Positions 9,313-18,919 of a stretch of DNA of 64,000 nt are shown here, piece by piece. How positions within the stretch are numbered: position 1 is the stretch's first letter; each line of letters begins with the position of its first letter. A program made the translations under genes and the position numbers. The notes beneath the pieces were generated by a model that was not told the origin of the DNA, did no database searches, and worked only from the letters and a program-made list of their open reading frames with translations. The stretch is from Burkholderiales bacterium (GTDB lineage Bacteria; Pseudomonadota; Gammaproteobacteria; Burkholderiales; Casimicrobiaceae): the NCBI GenBank assembly GCA_025354165.1, contig JANXNI010000034.1, forward strand, positions 1-64,000, in the 5' to 3' direction.

Positions 9313-10337
9313 GCGGTACGAAACCCTCATCGCTGTGGCCCGTCGCTATCCAATGGAGCGCGCCGCGCACGGTCACCGCCGTCATTATCATCGCGTTGCT
9401 TGCTGTGCTACCTATGATAGCAAGCGCGCTGGAATCGAGTTACTACGTAAGCTTCGCAACGCGTGTACTCATCTATGCGCTCGCCGCGATTGGATTGAAT
9501 TTCATTCTCGGCTTTGGCGGTATGGTGAGCCTCGGCCACGCGATGTACGTGCTACTCGGCGCCTATGCGGTTGCGATTCCAGCAAGTCATGGCGTGACGT
9601 CGGGTTTTATACACGTGGCGCTGGCGGTGGGCGTGTGCGTACCGCTCGCTTCGGGTTTCGGTGCGGTCGCGTTGCGCACCTCCGGCATAGCGTTCATCAT
9701 GATCACGCTGGCGTTTGCGCAGATGCTGTTCTTCGGCGCGGTGAGCCTTAAAGATTATGGCGGCGATGACGGCTTGACGGTCGCCGCACGCAGCACTTTA
9801 GGTGGCCTCGATTTGACTAACAATACAACGCTTTATTACGCCGTATTGGTCACGGTGTTGCTGGCGCTGTACCTGTCATGGCGCGCGGTGTTGAGTCCGT
9901 TCGGGCTGGTGCTCCGGGCCACCAAATCGAACCCGCGCCGCGCCACGGCTTTGGGGCATCCGATCTTTCGCTATCAGCTCACGGCCTACGTCGCCTCGGC
10001 GGTAGTGTGTGCGGTAGCGGGGGTGTTGCTAGCGAATCTGACACTCTTCGCATCGCCTGCTTACGGCGCGTGGACGCTGTCAGGCGAACTGATCGTGATC
10101 GTAATTCTGGGTGGACTCGGCACCGTATTTGGTCCGGTAGTGGGCGCGATTATTTTGCTGGCGCTTGAAGAAACGCTGCCGACGCTGATCGACGCGACAC
10201 TGCCCGACTACAAGTCGAACTGGATGTTGTTGCTAGGGCTGTTCATTTTCTTCGTGGCATTGCTTTTGAAGCGCGGCGTGTTTGGCTCGCTACCCGCTTC
10301 TGTTCGTGGCGAGCGCTCCAAGCCAGAGTTGCCATGA
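9309..10337 (+). CDS. livM: Branched-chain-type ABC transporter permease LivM
   Basis: A 342-aa permease with LNFILGFGGMVSLGHAMYVLLGAY and VIVILGGLGTVFGPVVGA, the paired LivM family signatures. About eight to ten hydrophobic segments are visible. It overlaps livH and livG by four bases at each end (ATGA). It is the partner of LivH in the inner membrane. Confidence 0.95.
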   Translation: MSGTKPSSLWPVAIQWSAPRTVTAVIIIALLAVLPMIASALESSYYVSFATRVLIYALAAIGLNFILGFGGMVSLGHAMYVLLGAYAVAIPASHGVTSGFIHVALAVGVCVPLASGFGAVALRTSGIAFIMITLAFAQMLFFGAVSLKDYGGDDGLTVAARSTLGGLDLTNNTTLYYAVLVTVLLALYLSWRAVLSPFGLVLRATKSNPRRATALGHPIFRYQLTAYVASAVVCAVAGVLLANLTLFASPAYGAWTLSGELIVIVILGGLGTVFGPVVGAIILLALEETLPTLIDATLPDYKSNWMLLLGLFIFFVALLLKRGVFGSLPASVRGERSKPELP

Positions 10338-11077
10338 GCGCACTGGTCACCCATGCGCTGGTCAAACGTTTCGGCGGCGTGCTCGCCACCGACCACGTTT
10401 CGCTCACCGTTGAACCCGGTGAACTGCACGCCATCATCGGCCCCAACGGTGCGGGCAAAAGTACGCTGATCGGCCAGCTTGCGGGCGAGATTGCGTCCGA
10501 CGAAGGCAGCGTGCGTGTGCTCGGCGTCGACGTTTCCCGCATGCCGACGCACCAACGTGCGCAGCTCGGCTTGGCCCGCACTTATCAGGTGACGCAGCTG
10601 GCCAAAGAGTTCACCGCGCTGGACAACGTGCTGCTCGCAGTCAACGCGCGCGCCGCGCATAATTTCCGGTTTTGGGGTAACGCGCATGACGATGATGCCG
10701 CGATGCAAAAGGCCGCAACTGCGCTGGCAATCGTCGGTATGAGCCATCTGCATCACGCTGAAGTCGGCACGCTCGCACACGGCGAACAGCGTCAGCTTGA
10801 GATCGCGATGGCGCTCGCCACTGAACCCAAATTATTGCTGCTTGACGAACCACTCGCGGGCATGAGCCAGGGCGAATCCGCTGCAATCATCTCGCTGTTG
10901 AAATCACTGAAGGGACGCTACCCGATACTCCTCGTTGAGCACGATATGGAGGCCGTATTCGCGCTTGCTGATCGCGTGAGCGTGCTCGTCTACGGTCGCA
11001 TCATCGCCACCGACACACCAGACCGTATTCGCGAAAACGCTGAAGTGCGCGCGGCCTATCTCGGAGACGAGGCATGA
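10334..11077 (+). CDS. livG: Branched-chain-type ABC transporter ATPase LivG
   Basis: A 247-aa ABC ATPase. Walker A is GPNGAGKST, the signature region reads LAHGEQRQLEIAMAL, Walker B is LLLLDEPLAGM, and the switch His is in VEHDMEAVF. The signature is AHGEQ in place of LSGGQ, as is common in LivG proteins. It overlaps livM and livF by ATGA and would form the ATPase heterodimer with LivF. Confidence 0.95.
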   Translation: MSALVTHALVKRFGGVLATDHVSLTVEPGELHAIIGPNGAGKSTLIGQLAGEIASDEGSVRVLGVDVSRMPTHQRAQLGLARTYQVTQLAKEFTALDNVLLAVNARAAHNFRFWGNAHDDDAAMQKAATALAIVGMSHLHHAEVGTLAHGEQRQLEIAMALATEPKLLLLDEPLAGMSQGESAAIISLLKSLKGRYPILLVEHDMEAVFALADRVSVLVYGRIIATDTPDRIRENAEVRAAYLGDEA

Positions 11078-11778
11078 GCGAACTGCTGAAGGTCGAAAAT
11101 CTGTGCGCGGGCTACGGCGCAAGCAACGTCCTGTTCGACGTCAATCTCACCATTCGTGAAGGCGAAGTCGCCACGCTGCTGGGACGCAACGGCATGGGAA
11201 AAAGCACGCTGGTCAAATGCCTCTGCGGTTGGCTCACTCCGACAGCCGGACGCATCAGTTTTGCAGGCAGCGAAGTCGCAAAGGCTGCGCCGCACGTCAT
11301 CGGAAAGCTCGGCCTGGGCCTTGTGCCCGAAGGCCGTCAAATCTTCCCCAGCCTCACCGTGCGCGAAAACCTTGTCGCAACCGCAAGCACGACAAACGGC
11401 AAAGCATGGAACCTTGATCGCGTAGTCAGCTTCTTCCCGCGCCTTGGCGAACGCATGAGTCAACTCGGTGGCACCCTCTCCGGCGGCGAACAACAAATGC
11501 TCGCCATCGGTCGCGCGCTGATGACCAACCCGCGCCTCTTGATCCTCGATGAAGCCACCGAAGGCCTGGCACCGCTCGTGCGCGCCGACATCTGGCGGGC
11601 GCTTGGCAAACTCAAAGCCGAGAAGCTCGCGATGCTGGTGATCGACAAAGATCTGAAAGCGCTGTTACCGCTCGCAGATCATCACACGGGGCTGGAAAAA
11701 GGTCGCGTGGTGATCACCGGAAATTCAGTGGAATTGCAGTCGCAGCAAGAGCGGCTGCATGCATTGATTGGCGTGTAG
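11074..11778 (+). CDS. livF: Branched-chain-type ABC transporter ATPase LivF
   Basis: A 234-aa ABC ATPase with Walker A GRNGMGKST, signature LSGGEQQMLAIGRAL, and Walker B LLILDEATEGLAP. The usual switch-loop QNV/EQN-type stretch reads VIDKDLKALL, so the His is replaced by a charged pair. That is tolerated in LivF proteins, where the partner supplies a second site. It is the last gene of the operon. The next gene is on the other strand. Confidence 0.94.
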   Translation: MSELLKVENLCAGYGASNVLFDVNLTIREGEVATLLGRNGMGKSTLVKCLCGWLTPTAGRISFAGSEVAKAAPHVIGKLGLGLVPEGRQIFPSLTVRENLVATASTTNGKAWNLDRVVSFFPRLGERMSQLGGTLSGGEQQMLAIGRALMTNPRLLILDEATEGLAPLVRADIWRALGKLKAEKLAMLVIDKDLKALLPLADHHTGLEKGRVVITGNSVELQSQQERLHALIGV

Positions 11779-11817
11779 TTTCACGCTGCACAAAGAACCT
11801 TGGCCGCGAAATTTGCG

Positions 11818-13041
11818 TTACTTTCGTTCCACAGCTTTGGGCGTCAACCCATAAGGTTCCGACAATTTCCAGACATGTTCCGGCACCATATTTTTGATGC
11901 GCCCGGGCTTTTCTCGGCGTAAATGCACGATGCTTTCTACGGCTTTCATTTCGACGCGTGCGCGTGCAAACTCAAGACCTCGCGGACCGATTTTTGGCAT
12001 CAGCCAGCCTACGATGGGGCGCAGCCACTGCGGCATTCGACGCAGCGGCAGGCCGCCTGCGGCGCGCTCCACGTTGGCGAGAAAACCTTTCACCGGCCCG
12101 AAGCGTTTACCTTTGCTACCAGGCGCTTGTGTGCGAATTTCATCGCCCAAAAGTGATAGCAATTCTGCGCCACGTTCATTGCGCACAATGAGCCATTGCT
12201 CGCCCTCGCCACCCATGTAACCGACCGTGATGTCGGCGAGGACGTTGGTGTAGTCCACACAAGTGCGGCAGGTCAGTGGGAAGAAGTCGTTCGGCAGTTT
12301 TGATAGCGGCAACATGAGGAACGGCACGGCCTTTTTTCGCCCATCTTTGTAGCGAATTTCGACGTGGTAGTCGGCACGAAATTCGAGGTAAGTAATGTCG
12401 TCTGGCTGCTCCGAAATTAGTTCTAGAAACTGGTGAAAGCGCTCAGTGGTGGTGTTGTCAGAGCACGGTGTACCGATGACGAAAAGCCGCTCAAAACCCA
12501 GTGACTTTTCCAGCGCACGCAAAGCGTATACCTGACAGGGAATGCCTATCACGGCGAGCCGCTTGAAGCCTTGTGCACGCGCAGGTTCGAGCAGCGCCAA
12601 GAGCGGCGCATAGCCCATGCGCATTCCGCGACATTTCGCCATGCCGGAGGCTTCAGTGACAAGCACGGGCATGGGTCGCCACGAATCGTTCGGGTCGGGA
12701 GCCATCGTGAGTACAGCATCCACCGCGCCCGATTCAAGCAGGCGCTCAGCGATGCGCGTGGTGATGCCGGTCCATTGCGCACCCGCACTGGGCATCGCGA
12801 GCGAGGCGCGCAGCATTTCCTTGAAGGGGCCGAAAAAAAGTTCATCGGGACGGGACTCATCGCGAGTGCGCCCGTGCACTCTTGTTTCCAACCCTTCGTA
12901 GTCAGGCTTGATGAACTGACAGGCGCTGCCGCAGAGTTTGGGGTTCTGCATGCGCGATACACCGCAGTCAGTGCATAGGTCGCGAGGCGCGGCAGCGGCT
13001 AAGCGCGGTGCCCAGACGATGGGGACAGATTCAAGATTCAA
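11818..13041 (-). CDS. FrhB/BciB-family iron-sulfur flavoprotein (Coenzyme F420 hydrogenase beta-subunit-like)
   Basis: A 407-aa protein with an N-terminal cysteine cluster (CTDCGVSRMQNPKLCGSAC), a central VIGIPCQVYALRALE and IGTPCSDNTT pair, and TCRTCVDYTNVLADITVGYMGG. This cysteine pattern is that of the FrhB superfamily, which includes F420-reducing hydrogenase beta subunits, plant 7-hydroxymethyl chlorophyll a reductase and the BciB 8-vinyl reductase. It likely binds FAD and 4Fe-4S clusters. The substrate is unknown. No chlorophyll or F420 genes are visible. It starts 22 bp after the formate-THF ligase stop, so a role linked to one-carbon metabolism is possible. Confidence 0.8.
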   Translation of the reverse strand: MNLESVPIVWAPRLAAAAPRDLCTDCGVSRMQNPKLCGSACQFIKPDYEGLETRVHGRTRDESRPDELFFGPFKEMLRASLAMPSAGAQWTGITTRIAERLLESGAVDAVLTMAPDPNDSWRPMPVLVTEASGMAKCRGMRMGYAPLLALLEPARAQGFKRLAVIGIPCQVYALRALEKSLGFERLFVIGTPCSDNTTTERFHQFLELISEQPDDITYLEFRADYHVEIRYKDGRKKAVPFLMLPLSKLPNDFFPLTCRTCVDYTNVLADITVGYMGGEGEQWLIVRNERGAELLSLLGDEIRTQAPGSKGKRFGPVKGFLANVERAAGGLPLRRMPQWLRPIVGWLMPKIGPRGLEFARARVEMKAVESIVHLRREKPGRIKNMVPEHVWKLSEPYGLTPKAVERK

Positions 13042-13063
13042 ACGAAATACCTGACTTCAGTGA

Positions 13064-14755
13064 CTAGAACAATCCAACGATCTGTCCATCGTCATCAATG
13101 TCAATCTGTTCCGCGCCCGGTACTTTAGGCAAGCCCGGCATGGTCATCACGTCACCGCAAACCATGACGATGAACTCGGCTCCGGCTGCGAGCCTCACTT
13201 CGCGCACGGTCAATCGATGACCCGTCGGCGCACCGCGCAGTGTCGCGTCGCTAGAAAAAGAATACTGCGTTTTAGCAATGCAAATCGGAAAGTGGCCGTA
13301 GCCGCTGGTTTGCAGTTGCTCAATGGCCGCACGCACCGATGCGTCAGCGTCAACATAGGCTGCGCCGTAAATTTTTTGTGCGACGGCGCGCACTTTTTCC
13401 CATAGCGGCAGCGCATCCGCGTAAGCAAACGTCAGTTCGCTTGGCTCTTCACACAGCGCGATTACTTCACGCGCCAAGTCCGCCGCACCTTTGCCACCGT
13501 CGGCCCAATGCGTCGCCAGATGGATCGGCACGCCCATCGCAGAAACGCGCTGCGTCAGGAGATCAATTTCTGCGGCGGTATCGGCATCGAAGCGATTGAT
13601 ACACACCACGCAGTTAACACCGAACACATCGCGCAGATTGCGAACATGGCGTTCGAGATTGGCCATGCCTGCGTCGAGCGCTACCAGGTTCTCCTGCGAG
13701 AGATTGTCGCGCGAGACACCGCCGTGATATTTGAGCGCGCGGATGGTCGCCACGAGCACTACGGCATCAGGTTTTAGACCGCTCTTTCGGCACTTGATAT
13801 CGATGAATTTCTCAGCGCCGAGATCGGCTCCGAAGCCCGCTTCGGTCACCACGTAATCAGCGAGCTTGAGCGCCGTTTGCGTCGCGAACAAGGTGTTGCA
13901 GCCGTGCGCAATGTTGGCAAACGGCCCTCCGTGCACGAAGGCCGGTGTGCCTTCCATTGTTTGCACGAGATTCGGTTTAAGCGCGTCTTTCAGGAGCACA
14001 GCCATCGCGCCCTGCGCCTTCAGATCGCTAGCGGTGACGGGTCTTTTGTCGCGCGTGTAGCCGACGACGATGTTGGCGAGCCGACGCTTCAATTCTTTCA
14101 ATGAATCAGAGAGGCACAAAATCGCCATCACCTCGGAGGCGACCACAATGTCATAGCTGCTCTCGCGCGGAAAGCCATTCGCAGGACCGCCGAGTGCAAC
14201 AGTCACACGACGCAGCGCTCGATCATTCATGTCGACCACACGTTTCCACGCGATGCGACGCACGTCAATGTCTAACGCGTTGCCGTGATGAATGTGGTTG
14301 TCGAGCATCGCGGCGAGCAGATTGTGCGCAGCGGCGATCGCGGCGAAGTCGCCCGTGAAGTGAAGATTGATATCTTCCATCGGCACGATCTGCGCGTAGC
14401 CGCCGCCCGCAGCCCCGCCCTTCATGCCGAACACCGGGCCGAGGCTCGGTTCGCGCAGGCAAACCACCGCGCGTTTGCCCAATCCAGAATCCGCCGCGAG
14501 CACAAGGTTCAGCGCGTCACCGAGGCCGACGGTAGTGGTCGTTTTGCCCTCGCCTGCGGGCGTGGGACTGATCGCGGTAACGAGCACCAGTTTGCCATTC
14601 GGGCGACTCGCCAGCGACGCTAAAAACGGGTAGGAGAGCTTTGCCTTGGTACGACCAAACGGCTCTAGCTCGTCGTCGGGAATGTTCAGCGTTTGCGCGA
14701 TAACGTTGATCGGCTGCAACTTGGCTTTTTGGGCAATTTCGATGTCGGAGAGCAT
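13064..14755 (-). CDS. fhs: Formate-tetrahydrofolate ligase
   Basis: This enzyme activates formate with ATP to give 10-formyl-THF. The protein is about 563 aa and has the P-loop-like [14 protein letters not shown], the family [23 protein letters not shown], and [14 protein letters not shown]. The start is set at the second Met (LSDIEIAQ follows), because the upstream MWP codons are atypical. A frhB-like gene follows 22 bp downstream on the same strand, suggesting a two-gene operon that begins next to a REP-like palindrome. Confidence 0.97.
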   Translation of the reverse strand: MLSDIEIAQKAKLQPINVIAQTLNIPDDELEPFGRTKAKLSYPFLASLASRPNGKLVLVTAISPTPAGEGKTTTTVGLGDALNLVLAADSGLGKRAVVCLREPSLGPVFGMKGGAAGGGYAQIVPMEDINLHFTGDFAAIAAAHNLLAAMLDNHIHHGNALDIDVRRIAWKRVVDMNDRALRRVTVALGGPANGFPRESSYDIVVASEVMAILCLSDSLKELKRRLANIVVGYTRDKRPVTASDLKAQGAMAVLLKDALKPNLVQTMEGTPAFVHGGPFANIAHGCNTLFATQTALKLADYVVTEAGFGADLGAEKFIDIKCRKSGLKPDAVVLVATIRALKYHGGVSRDNLSQENLVALDAGMANLERHVRNLRDVFGVNCVVCINRFDADTAAEIDLLTQRVSAMGVPIHLATHWADGGKGAADLAREVIALCEEPSELTFAYADALPLWEKVRAVAQKIYGAAYVDADASVRAAIEQLQTSGYGHFPICIAKTQYSFSSDATLRGAPTGHRLTVREVRLAAGAEFIVMVCGDVMTMPGLPKVPGAEQIDIDDDGQIVGLF

Positions 14756-14827
14756 GGGCCACAAGTCTAGCGTTCTGGCGGCTCGCGTCGATGGGTAAAT
14801 GCCCGCAAATGGAGGGCGAGTGTTCCG

Positions 14828-14888
14828 GTGGGAGCGGTTCTACCGCGAAACAGGTTCTACTGGAGAATCGCGGTGGAACCGCTCCCAC
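14828..14888. repeat. REP-like palindrome (GTGGGAGCGGTTCTACCGCGA...)
   Basis: GTGGGAGCGGTT at one end is mirrored by AACCGCTCCCAC at the other, with CCGCGA/TCGCGG inside. The unit lies between the divergent fhs and arfB genes, ending 11 bases before the arfB ATG. It belongs to the same family as the units at 34259 and 38603. Confidence 0.75.
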
Positions 14889-14899
14889 AAAAAAATACC

Positions 14900-15307
14900 A
14901 TGCCTCGAATCCTCATCCCCGCTGCCGAAATCGAAATCACCGCGATCCGCGCGCAAGGCGCTGGTGGACAAAACGTGAACAAGGTTTCGTCCGCGGTGCA
15001 GTTGCGTTTCGACATCAACGCGTCCAGTCTGGCGCACGGTGTAAAGACGCGACTGTTGGCGCTCGCCGATTCACGCATCACGGGCGACGGCGTGCTGATC
15101 ATCAAAGCGCAAACGCAGCGCACGCAGGAAGCGAACAAACGTGAGGCGCTGGATCGACTGCATGAGCTGGTGCAGAGCGTGGCCACACCGCCATTGAAGC
15201 GCCATGCCACGCGTCCGACGCTGGGCTCGAAGAAGCGTCGGCTGGAGGGAAAAACCATTCGCGGGCAGACGAAAGCGTTGCGCGGAAAAGTGGGTTCGGA
15301 GAGCTAA
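14900..15307 (+). CDS. arfB: Alternative ribosome-rescue factor ArfB (YaeJ), class-I release-factor-like hydrolase
   Basis: A 135-aa protein with the catalytic GGQ loop (QGAGGQNVNKVSSAVQLRF, GGQ at residues 22-24) and a basic C-terminal tail (KKRRLEGKTIRGQTKALRGK) that enters the empty mRNA channel of stalled ribosomes. The ATG at 14900 is chosen because ArfB proteins start just before LIPAAEIEIT. The ORF-track start at 14828 would read through the REP-like palindrome. A copy of the 120-bp repeat begins seven bases after its stop. Confidence 0.93.
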   Translation: MPRILIPAAEIEITAIRAQGAGGQNVNKVSSAVQLRFDINASSLAHGVKTRLLALADSRITGDGVLIIKAQTQRTQEANKREALDRLHELVQSVATPPLKRHATRPTLGSKKRRLEGKTIRGQTKALRGKVGSES

Positions 15308-15313
15308 ATTCCT

Positions 15314-15434
15314 GTACAGCTTATTACTGAAGGCGCCATTGCACCGGGGCTCAGTGCCATTTATTCGAATAATCGACTTTTTCACGGAATCGCACCTAGC
15401 CCCTATACAGCGGTCGTTTCACGCTAGAGCTATT
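15314..15434. repeat. 120-bp palindromic intergenic repeat, copy C
   Basis: It runs from TACAGCTTATTACTGAAGGCGCC to GGTCGTTTCACGCTAGAGCTATTA, with GGGGCT and TAGCCCC as a perfect inner pair and AATAATCGACTTTTTC at the centre. It sits between the convergent arfB and prolyl oligopeptidase genes, seven bases after the arfB stop. Confidence 0.8.
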
Positions 15435-15503
15435 AAGGGAAATTATCTACGGCGTCGGGCGAGCAGCGTCCGATCTACCGAAAAAACCTCTCTCAAATTT
15501 TCC

Positions 15504-17681
15504 TCACTTCTTAAGTTCAGTCTTCCCCATCTGCCAAAGCAGAAAGCTAAAAATATCCGCAGACATTGCGTTCCGCTGCGTGGCGGTGCTGCCGATGCCG
15601 TGACCAGCCTGCATGTCGAGCCGCAACAGAACCGGTTTGCCGCTGCTCGTCGCGGCCTGCAATCGCGCTGCGGCTTTAGCGCTGTGCCACACGTCCACGC
15701 GCGGATCGTTCACGCCGTGGACCAACATCACCGCCGGATACGCCACGCCATCCTTGATCTGGTGATAGGTGCTCATGTCGAGCAGCGCCGGAAATTCTGC
15801 GGCGTTTTTCACGCTACCAAATTCAGAAATATTGGTGATGCCGTTGGCGCTTTCTTCGGCGCGTACGGCGTCCATCACACCCACATTGAAGATCGCGGCG
15901 GCGAACAATTCAGGGGCCGTCGTGATCGTGCGGCCCACGAAAATTCCACCGGCGCTGCCGCCTGACGCAGCCAGTGTTTTCGGTGACGCATAGCCTTCTG
16001 CGATCAAATATTTGGCGCAGGCGACGCCGTCTTTCCATGTATTCGATTTGGTGGCTTTGAAGCCGCCGTGATACCAGTCCTCCCCATACACGCCGCTGCC
16101 ACGCACGTTGGCAAACGCGAGCACGCCGCCCTGCTCGATCCACGCCATGTTGGTTGCCGAGAATCGCGCGGTTTCCGAGAAACCGTAAGCAGCGTAGGCG
16201 TTGAGCAGTGTCGGGTTGGTGCCATCGCGCTTGAGTCCTTTTTTGTAGAGCAACGTCATCGGCACCATCGCGCCGTCGTAGCTCGGCAGCGTGACATCGA
16301 CTACCTCCACGTCGGGCAGATTTTGCATTTTTGGATTCACCAGCAAACCGGAGTCGGTAGAGGTAATACCTGCGAGCAAGAACGTGCGCGGCAGTTCGGT
16401 CCAGCCGCTCAGGGTGTAGAGCACGTCGCTGTATGCATGCGCAGGATCGGCGTGGGTTTCCGCTGCACCTTTGAACGGCATGGTGATGGCTTCGCCGGCC
16501 ACGTCGCCCGCCTTGTAACGGCGCAAAACGACCTGCGTGCCCTCGCGCACCGAAGCGATGATCGCATCGCGCGAGAGCTGAAACCCTTGCAACACAGTGT
16601 CTTTCGGCGCAGTGGCAACCTGCACAGCGAGCGATAAATCGGGCTTGTGCAAATCGAGCTTCAGCACTTTGTTGCGCGGCGCGTTCGCATGCGTCAGAAG
16701 GAACAAATCATTGCCGCGCAATTCAGCATCCGTGACGCCGTCAGCGAACGCGGAAATCTTCTTCCACGTCAAGCTCGGCTTGCCCAAATCGGCGACCGGC
16801 GCGACGAACAAAAAGCCTTCCTGTAGGGTGGTGTCGGTCGTGCGCGCAATCATCCACGGACTGCCCGGCGCAAAGAAAACCACGCCGACATCGAGCCGCG
16901 CGAGACCGAGGTTTTTTGTCACTGTTGGGCCGAACACGGGCTTCGCTTTCGAATCGGGATCGCCGACCTTCAACCAAAGCACTTTAGTGTCAAGATAAGC
17001 TTCAGATTCCGGCTCGCCTTTGGTCGCTAGTTTCAGCTGATTGAACGTGAACGAACGGCTGTCCGGCAACCAGTTCACCACCGGCCCATACACACGCGGA
17101 ATCGGCGCGCCTATCGTCTTTCCACGCTTCACGTCAAGCACATAGAGCGACGCGTCTTCCGACCCGCCCGCCGACATACCATACGCCAAGTACTTGCCGT
17201 CCCACGACGGCACAAAATAGTTGATTGCATGAGGAACGCCGGTCCGCTTCGCCGCGACTTCCGCGTCCACCAGCACGCGCTCCGCTCCCTTCAATCCGAC
17301 ACGCATCACCAGCTTGAATTGGCGCTCGCCCTTCGTGCGCTTCATGTAATAAAGACGGTCACCCGGCATGCGCACGATCTCGCGAATCGAGTCACCGGTC
17401 GCGTCGGTCAACTCGGTGATGCGTTTTTCCAGCGAATCACGAATCGCGATTTTGTCCAGCGTTTCACGCGCATCGTCGCCCTGCCCTTTCAACCAGGTTT
17501 GCACCTCGGGGGACTTGACGTTTTCGAAGTAGCGATACGGGTCTTTCACGACTACGCCGTGAAGGGTGTCACTGACGTCTTTGACCGCAGCGATTGGGGG
17601 CGCAGCGGAAGCGCTGGTGACTGACATGGCGGTCAATAAACCTGCGATTGTCAATCGAAGAAAATTTTGAGGAACAAACAT
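15504..17681 (-). CDS. Prolyl oligopeptidase family serine peptidase (S9A), exported
   Basis: A ~725-aa enzyme with a signal peptide (LRLTIAGLLTAMSVTSASA), an N-terminal beta-propeller region and a C-terminal alpha/beta-hydrolase domain. The catalytic triad is readable: Ser576 in GGSAGG, Asp659 in GVNDPRVD and His694 in QAGHG. It cleaves after proline in short peptides, here likely in the periplasm. The start is set at the Met that begins the signal peptide. The ORF also opens 33 bases earlier. It is convergent with arfB, from which copy C of the 120-bp repeat separates it. Confidence 0.93.
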   Translation of the reverse strand: MFVPQNFLRLTIAGLLTAMSVTSASAAPPIAAVKDVSDTLHGVVVKDPYRYFENVKSPEVQTWLKGQGDDARETLDKIAIRDSLEKRITELTDATGDSIREIVRMPGDRLYYMKRTKGERQFKLVMRVGLKGAERVLVDAEVAAKRTGVPHAINYFVPSWDGKYLAYGMSAGGSEDASLYVLDVKRGKTIGAPIPRVYGPVVNWLPDSRSFTFNQLKLATKGEPESEAYLDTKVLWLKVGDPDSKAKPVFGPTVTKNLGLARLDVGVVFFAPGSPWMIARTTDTTLQEGFLFVAPVADLGKPSLTWKKISAFADGVTDAELRGNDLFLLTHANAPRNKVLKLDLHKPDLSLAVQVATAPKDTVLQGFQLSRDAIIASVREGTQVVLRRYKAGDVAGEAITMPFKGAAETHADPAHAYSDVLYTLSGWTELPRTFLLAGITSTDSGLLVNPKMQNLPDVEVVDVTLPSYDGAMVPMTLLYKKGLKRDGTNPTLLNAYAAYGFSETARFSATNMAWIEQGGVLAFANVRGSGVYGEDWYHGGFKATKSNTWKDGVACAKYLIAEGYASPKTLAASGGSAGGIFVGRTITTAPELFAAAIFNVGVMDAVRAEESANGITNISEFGSVKNAAEFPALLDMSTYHQIKDGVAYPAVMLVHGVNDPRVDVWHSAKAAARLQAATSSGKPVLLRLDMQAGHGIGSTATQRNAMSADIFSFLLWQMGKTELKK

Positions 17682-17823
17682 AAAAAACCGATGAAAATGA
17701 GCCAAGTGCGGCATAGATTTCTATTGTGCATGAACGCGCCCTAACCGACGGTTACCCACGCCAACGTGAATGAAAAGTGCCTCGATTACGCGCTGCTAAT
17801 CGCGGCTACGTTTCGACAAAAAA

Positions 17824-18675
17824 TCACGCAATCCACGATTCGCTGCGCTTCCATAACTCCGCCGCCAGCGCTGCATCCTGCCCGACCTTGCTCGGCTCTT
17901 TAACGCTGCATTTGTCGTAGTACAAACCGGTTTGAGTGGCGACGTCGGGTGAAGTCGCGCAATACAACGAGGTGGCCGCACCTTCTTCGACCGAAATCAT
18001 GAACAGTTTCGCTAAAGCGCGAAATGGTTGCGGCAATTCGCGCCACACGTCCGACGCAACCACGCCAGGATGCAGCCCGTAAGTCATCACACCCGTGCCT
18101 GAAAGCCTGCGTCCGAGTTCAGCGCTAAACAGCACATTGGCGAGTTTAGAAACGCCGTATTCCGGCAAGCCCGCTTTGCCTATCGTGGGCTTTTGCACAG
18201 CGTCAAAGTCGATGCCGGACACTCGTGTGTGGGCGCGACTTGCGACGGTGACGATGCGCGCTGGAGCAGATTGTTTGATGCGATCCAGCAGCAATTGCGT
18301 GAATAGAAATGGGCCTAGATGGTTCGTCCCGAAGGCCAATTCAAAGCCTGATTTCGTGAGGCCTTTCGCGCCTGCGAGCCCCGCGTTATTGATCAGCAAA
18401 TGCAGTGGCAAATCACGCGCAAGAAACGTTTGCGCACACTGCCGGACCGATGCGAAATCACCGAGATCAAGTGCGAGCATTTGCACCTGCGCATTGCCCG
18501 TCGACTTTCGAATTTCGTCTACGGCCGCTTGACCTTTTTCAATGGAGCGACACGCGATGAAGACATGCGCTCCTTGCGCCGCCAGTTCGCGTGCGGTCAC
18601 GAGGCCTATGCCAGTATTTGCGCCCGTAATCAGCGCGACACGTCCGGCGAGAGATTGAGAGTCAATTGGTTTCAT
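17824..18675 (-). CDS. Short-chain dehydrogenase/reductase (retinol-dehydrogenase-like)
   Basis: A ~283-aa SDR with the cofactor motif TGANTGIG, the structural NNAG and the catalytic region around VASRAH...YGVSKLANV, where Tyr and Lys belong to the active site. The length and the ANVLF continuation resemble the WWOX/retinol-dehydrogenase-like group. The substrate cannot be told from sequence. The start is placed at the Met preceding KPIDSQSLAGRVALITG. It stands alone between the prolyl oligopeptidase and an intergenic stretch of about 240 bp that shows nothing recognisable. Confidence 0.9.
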   Translation of the reverse strand: MKPIDSQSLAGRVALITGANTGIGLVTARELAAQGAHVFIACRSIEKGQAAVDEIRKSTGNAQVQMLALDLGDFASVRQCAQTFLARDLPLHLLINNAGLAGAKGLTKSGFELAFGTNHLGPFLFTQLLLDRIKQSAPARIVTVASRAHTRVSGIDFDAVQKPTIGKAGLPEYGVSKLANVLFSAELGRRLSGTGVMTYGLHPGVVASDVWRELPQPFRALAKLFMISVEEGAATSLYCATSPDVATQTGLYYDKCSVKEPSKVGQDAALAAELWKRSESWIA

Positions 18676-18919
18676 ATGCCACAGCTTAACGTCATTCAAC
18701 ACCAGTGCAAACGCTTTTTTGAAGCGAGGATCAGGTCATCGCCTACTTGCGGTGTAGGTGATTTGTAAGGCGCGAAGCGGTAGCCTTCGCTATCCACTGA
18801 CTAACCGGGACAGGCGCGCTCAACCTGATGCTCCAGCATTTGGATCATCGTCTATTGATCGTCAACCTGACAAGGTAGCTTACGAATTCACACAAATTGG
18901 ATAGCGCGGTTGCACGAAT

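Noticed and set aside
11818-13041. True F420-dependent enzyme
   Set aside because: No F420 biosynthesis gene is visible, and the family includes ferredoxin-linked members without F420.
15314-15434. The 120-bp repeats as simple Rho-independent terminators
   Set aside because: They share a fixed 119-123 bp length, nested stems and a conserved centre, which is much more than a terminator needs, and copies A and B are not at gene ends. A termination function for some copies is still possible.
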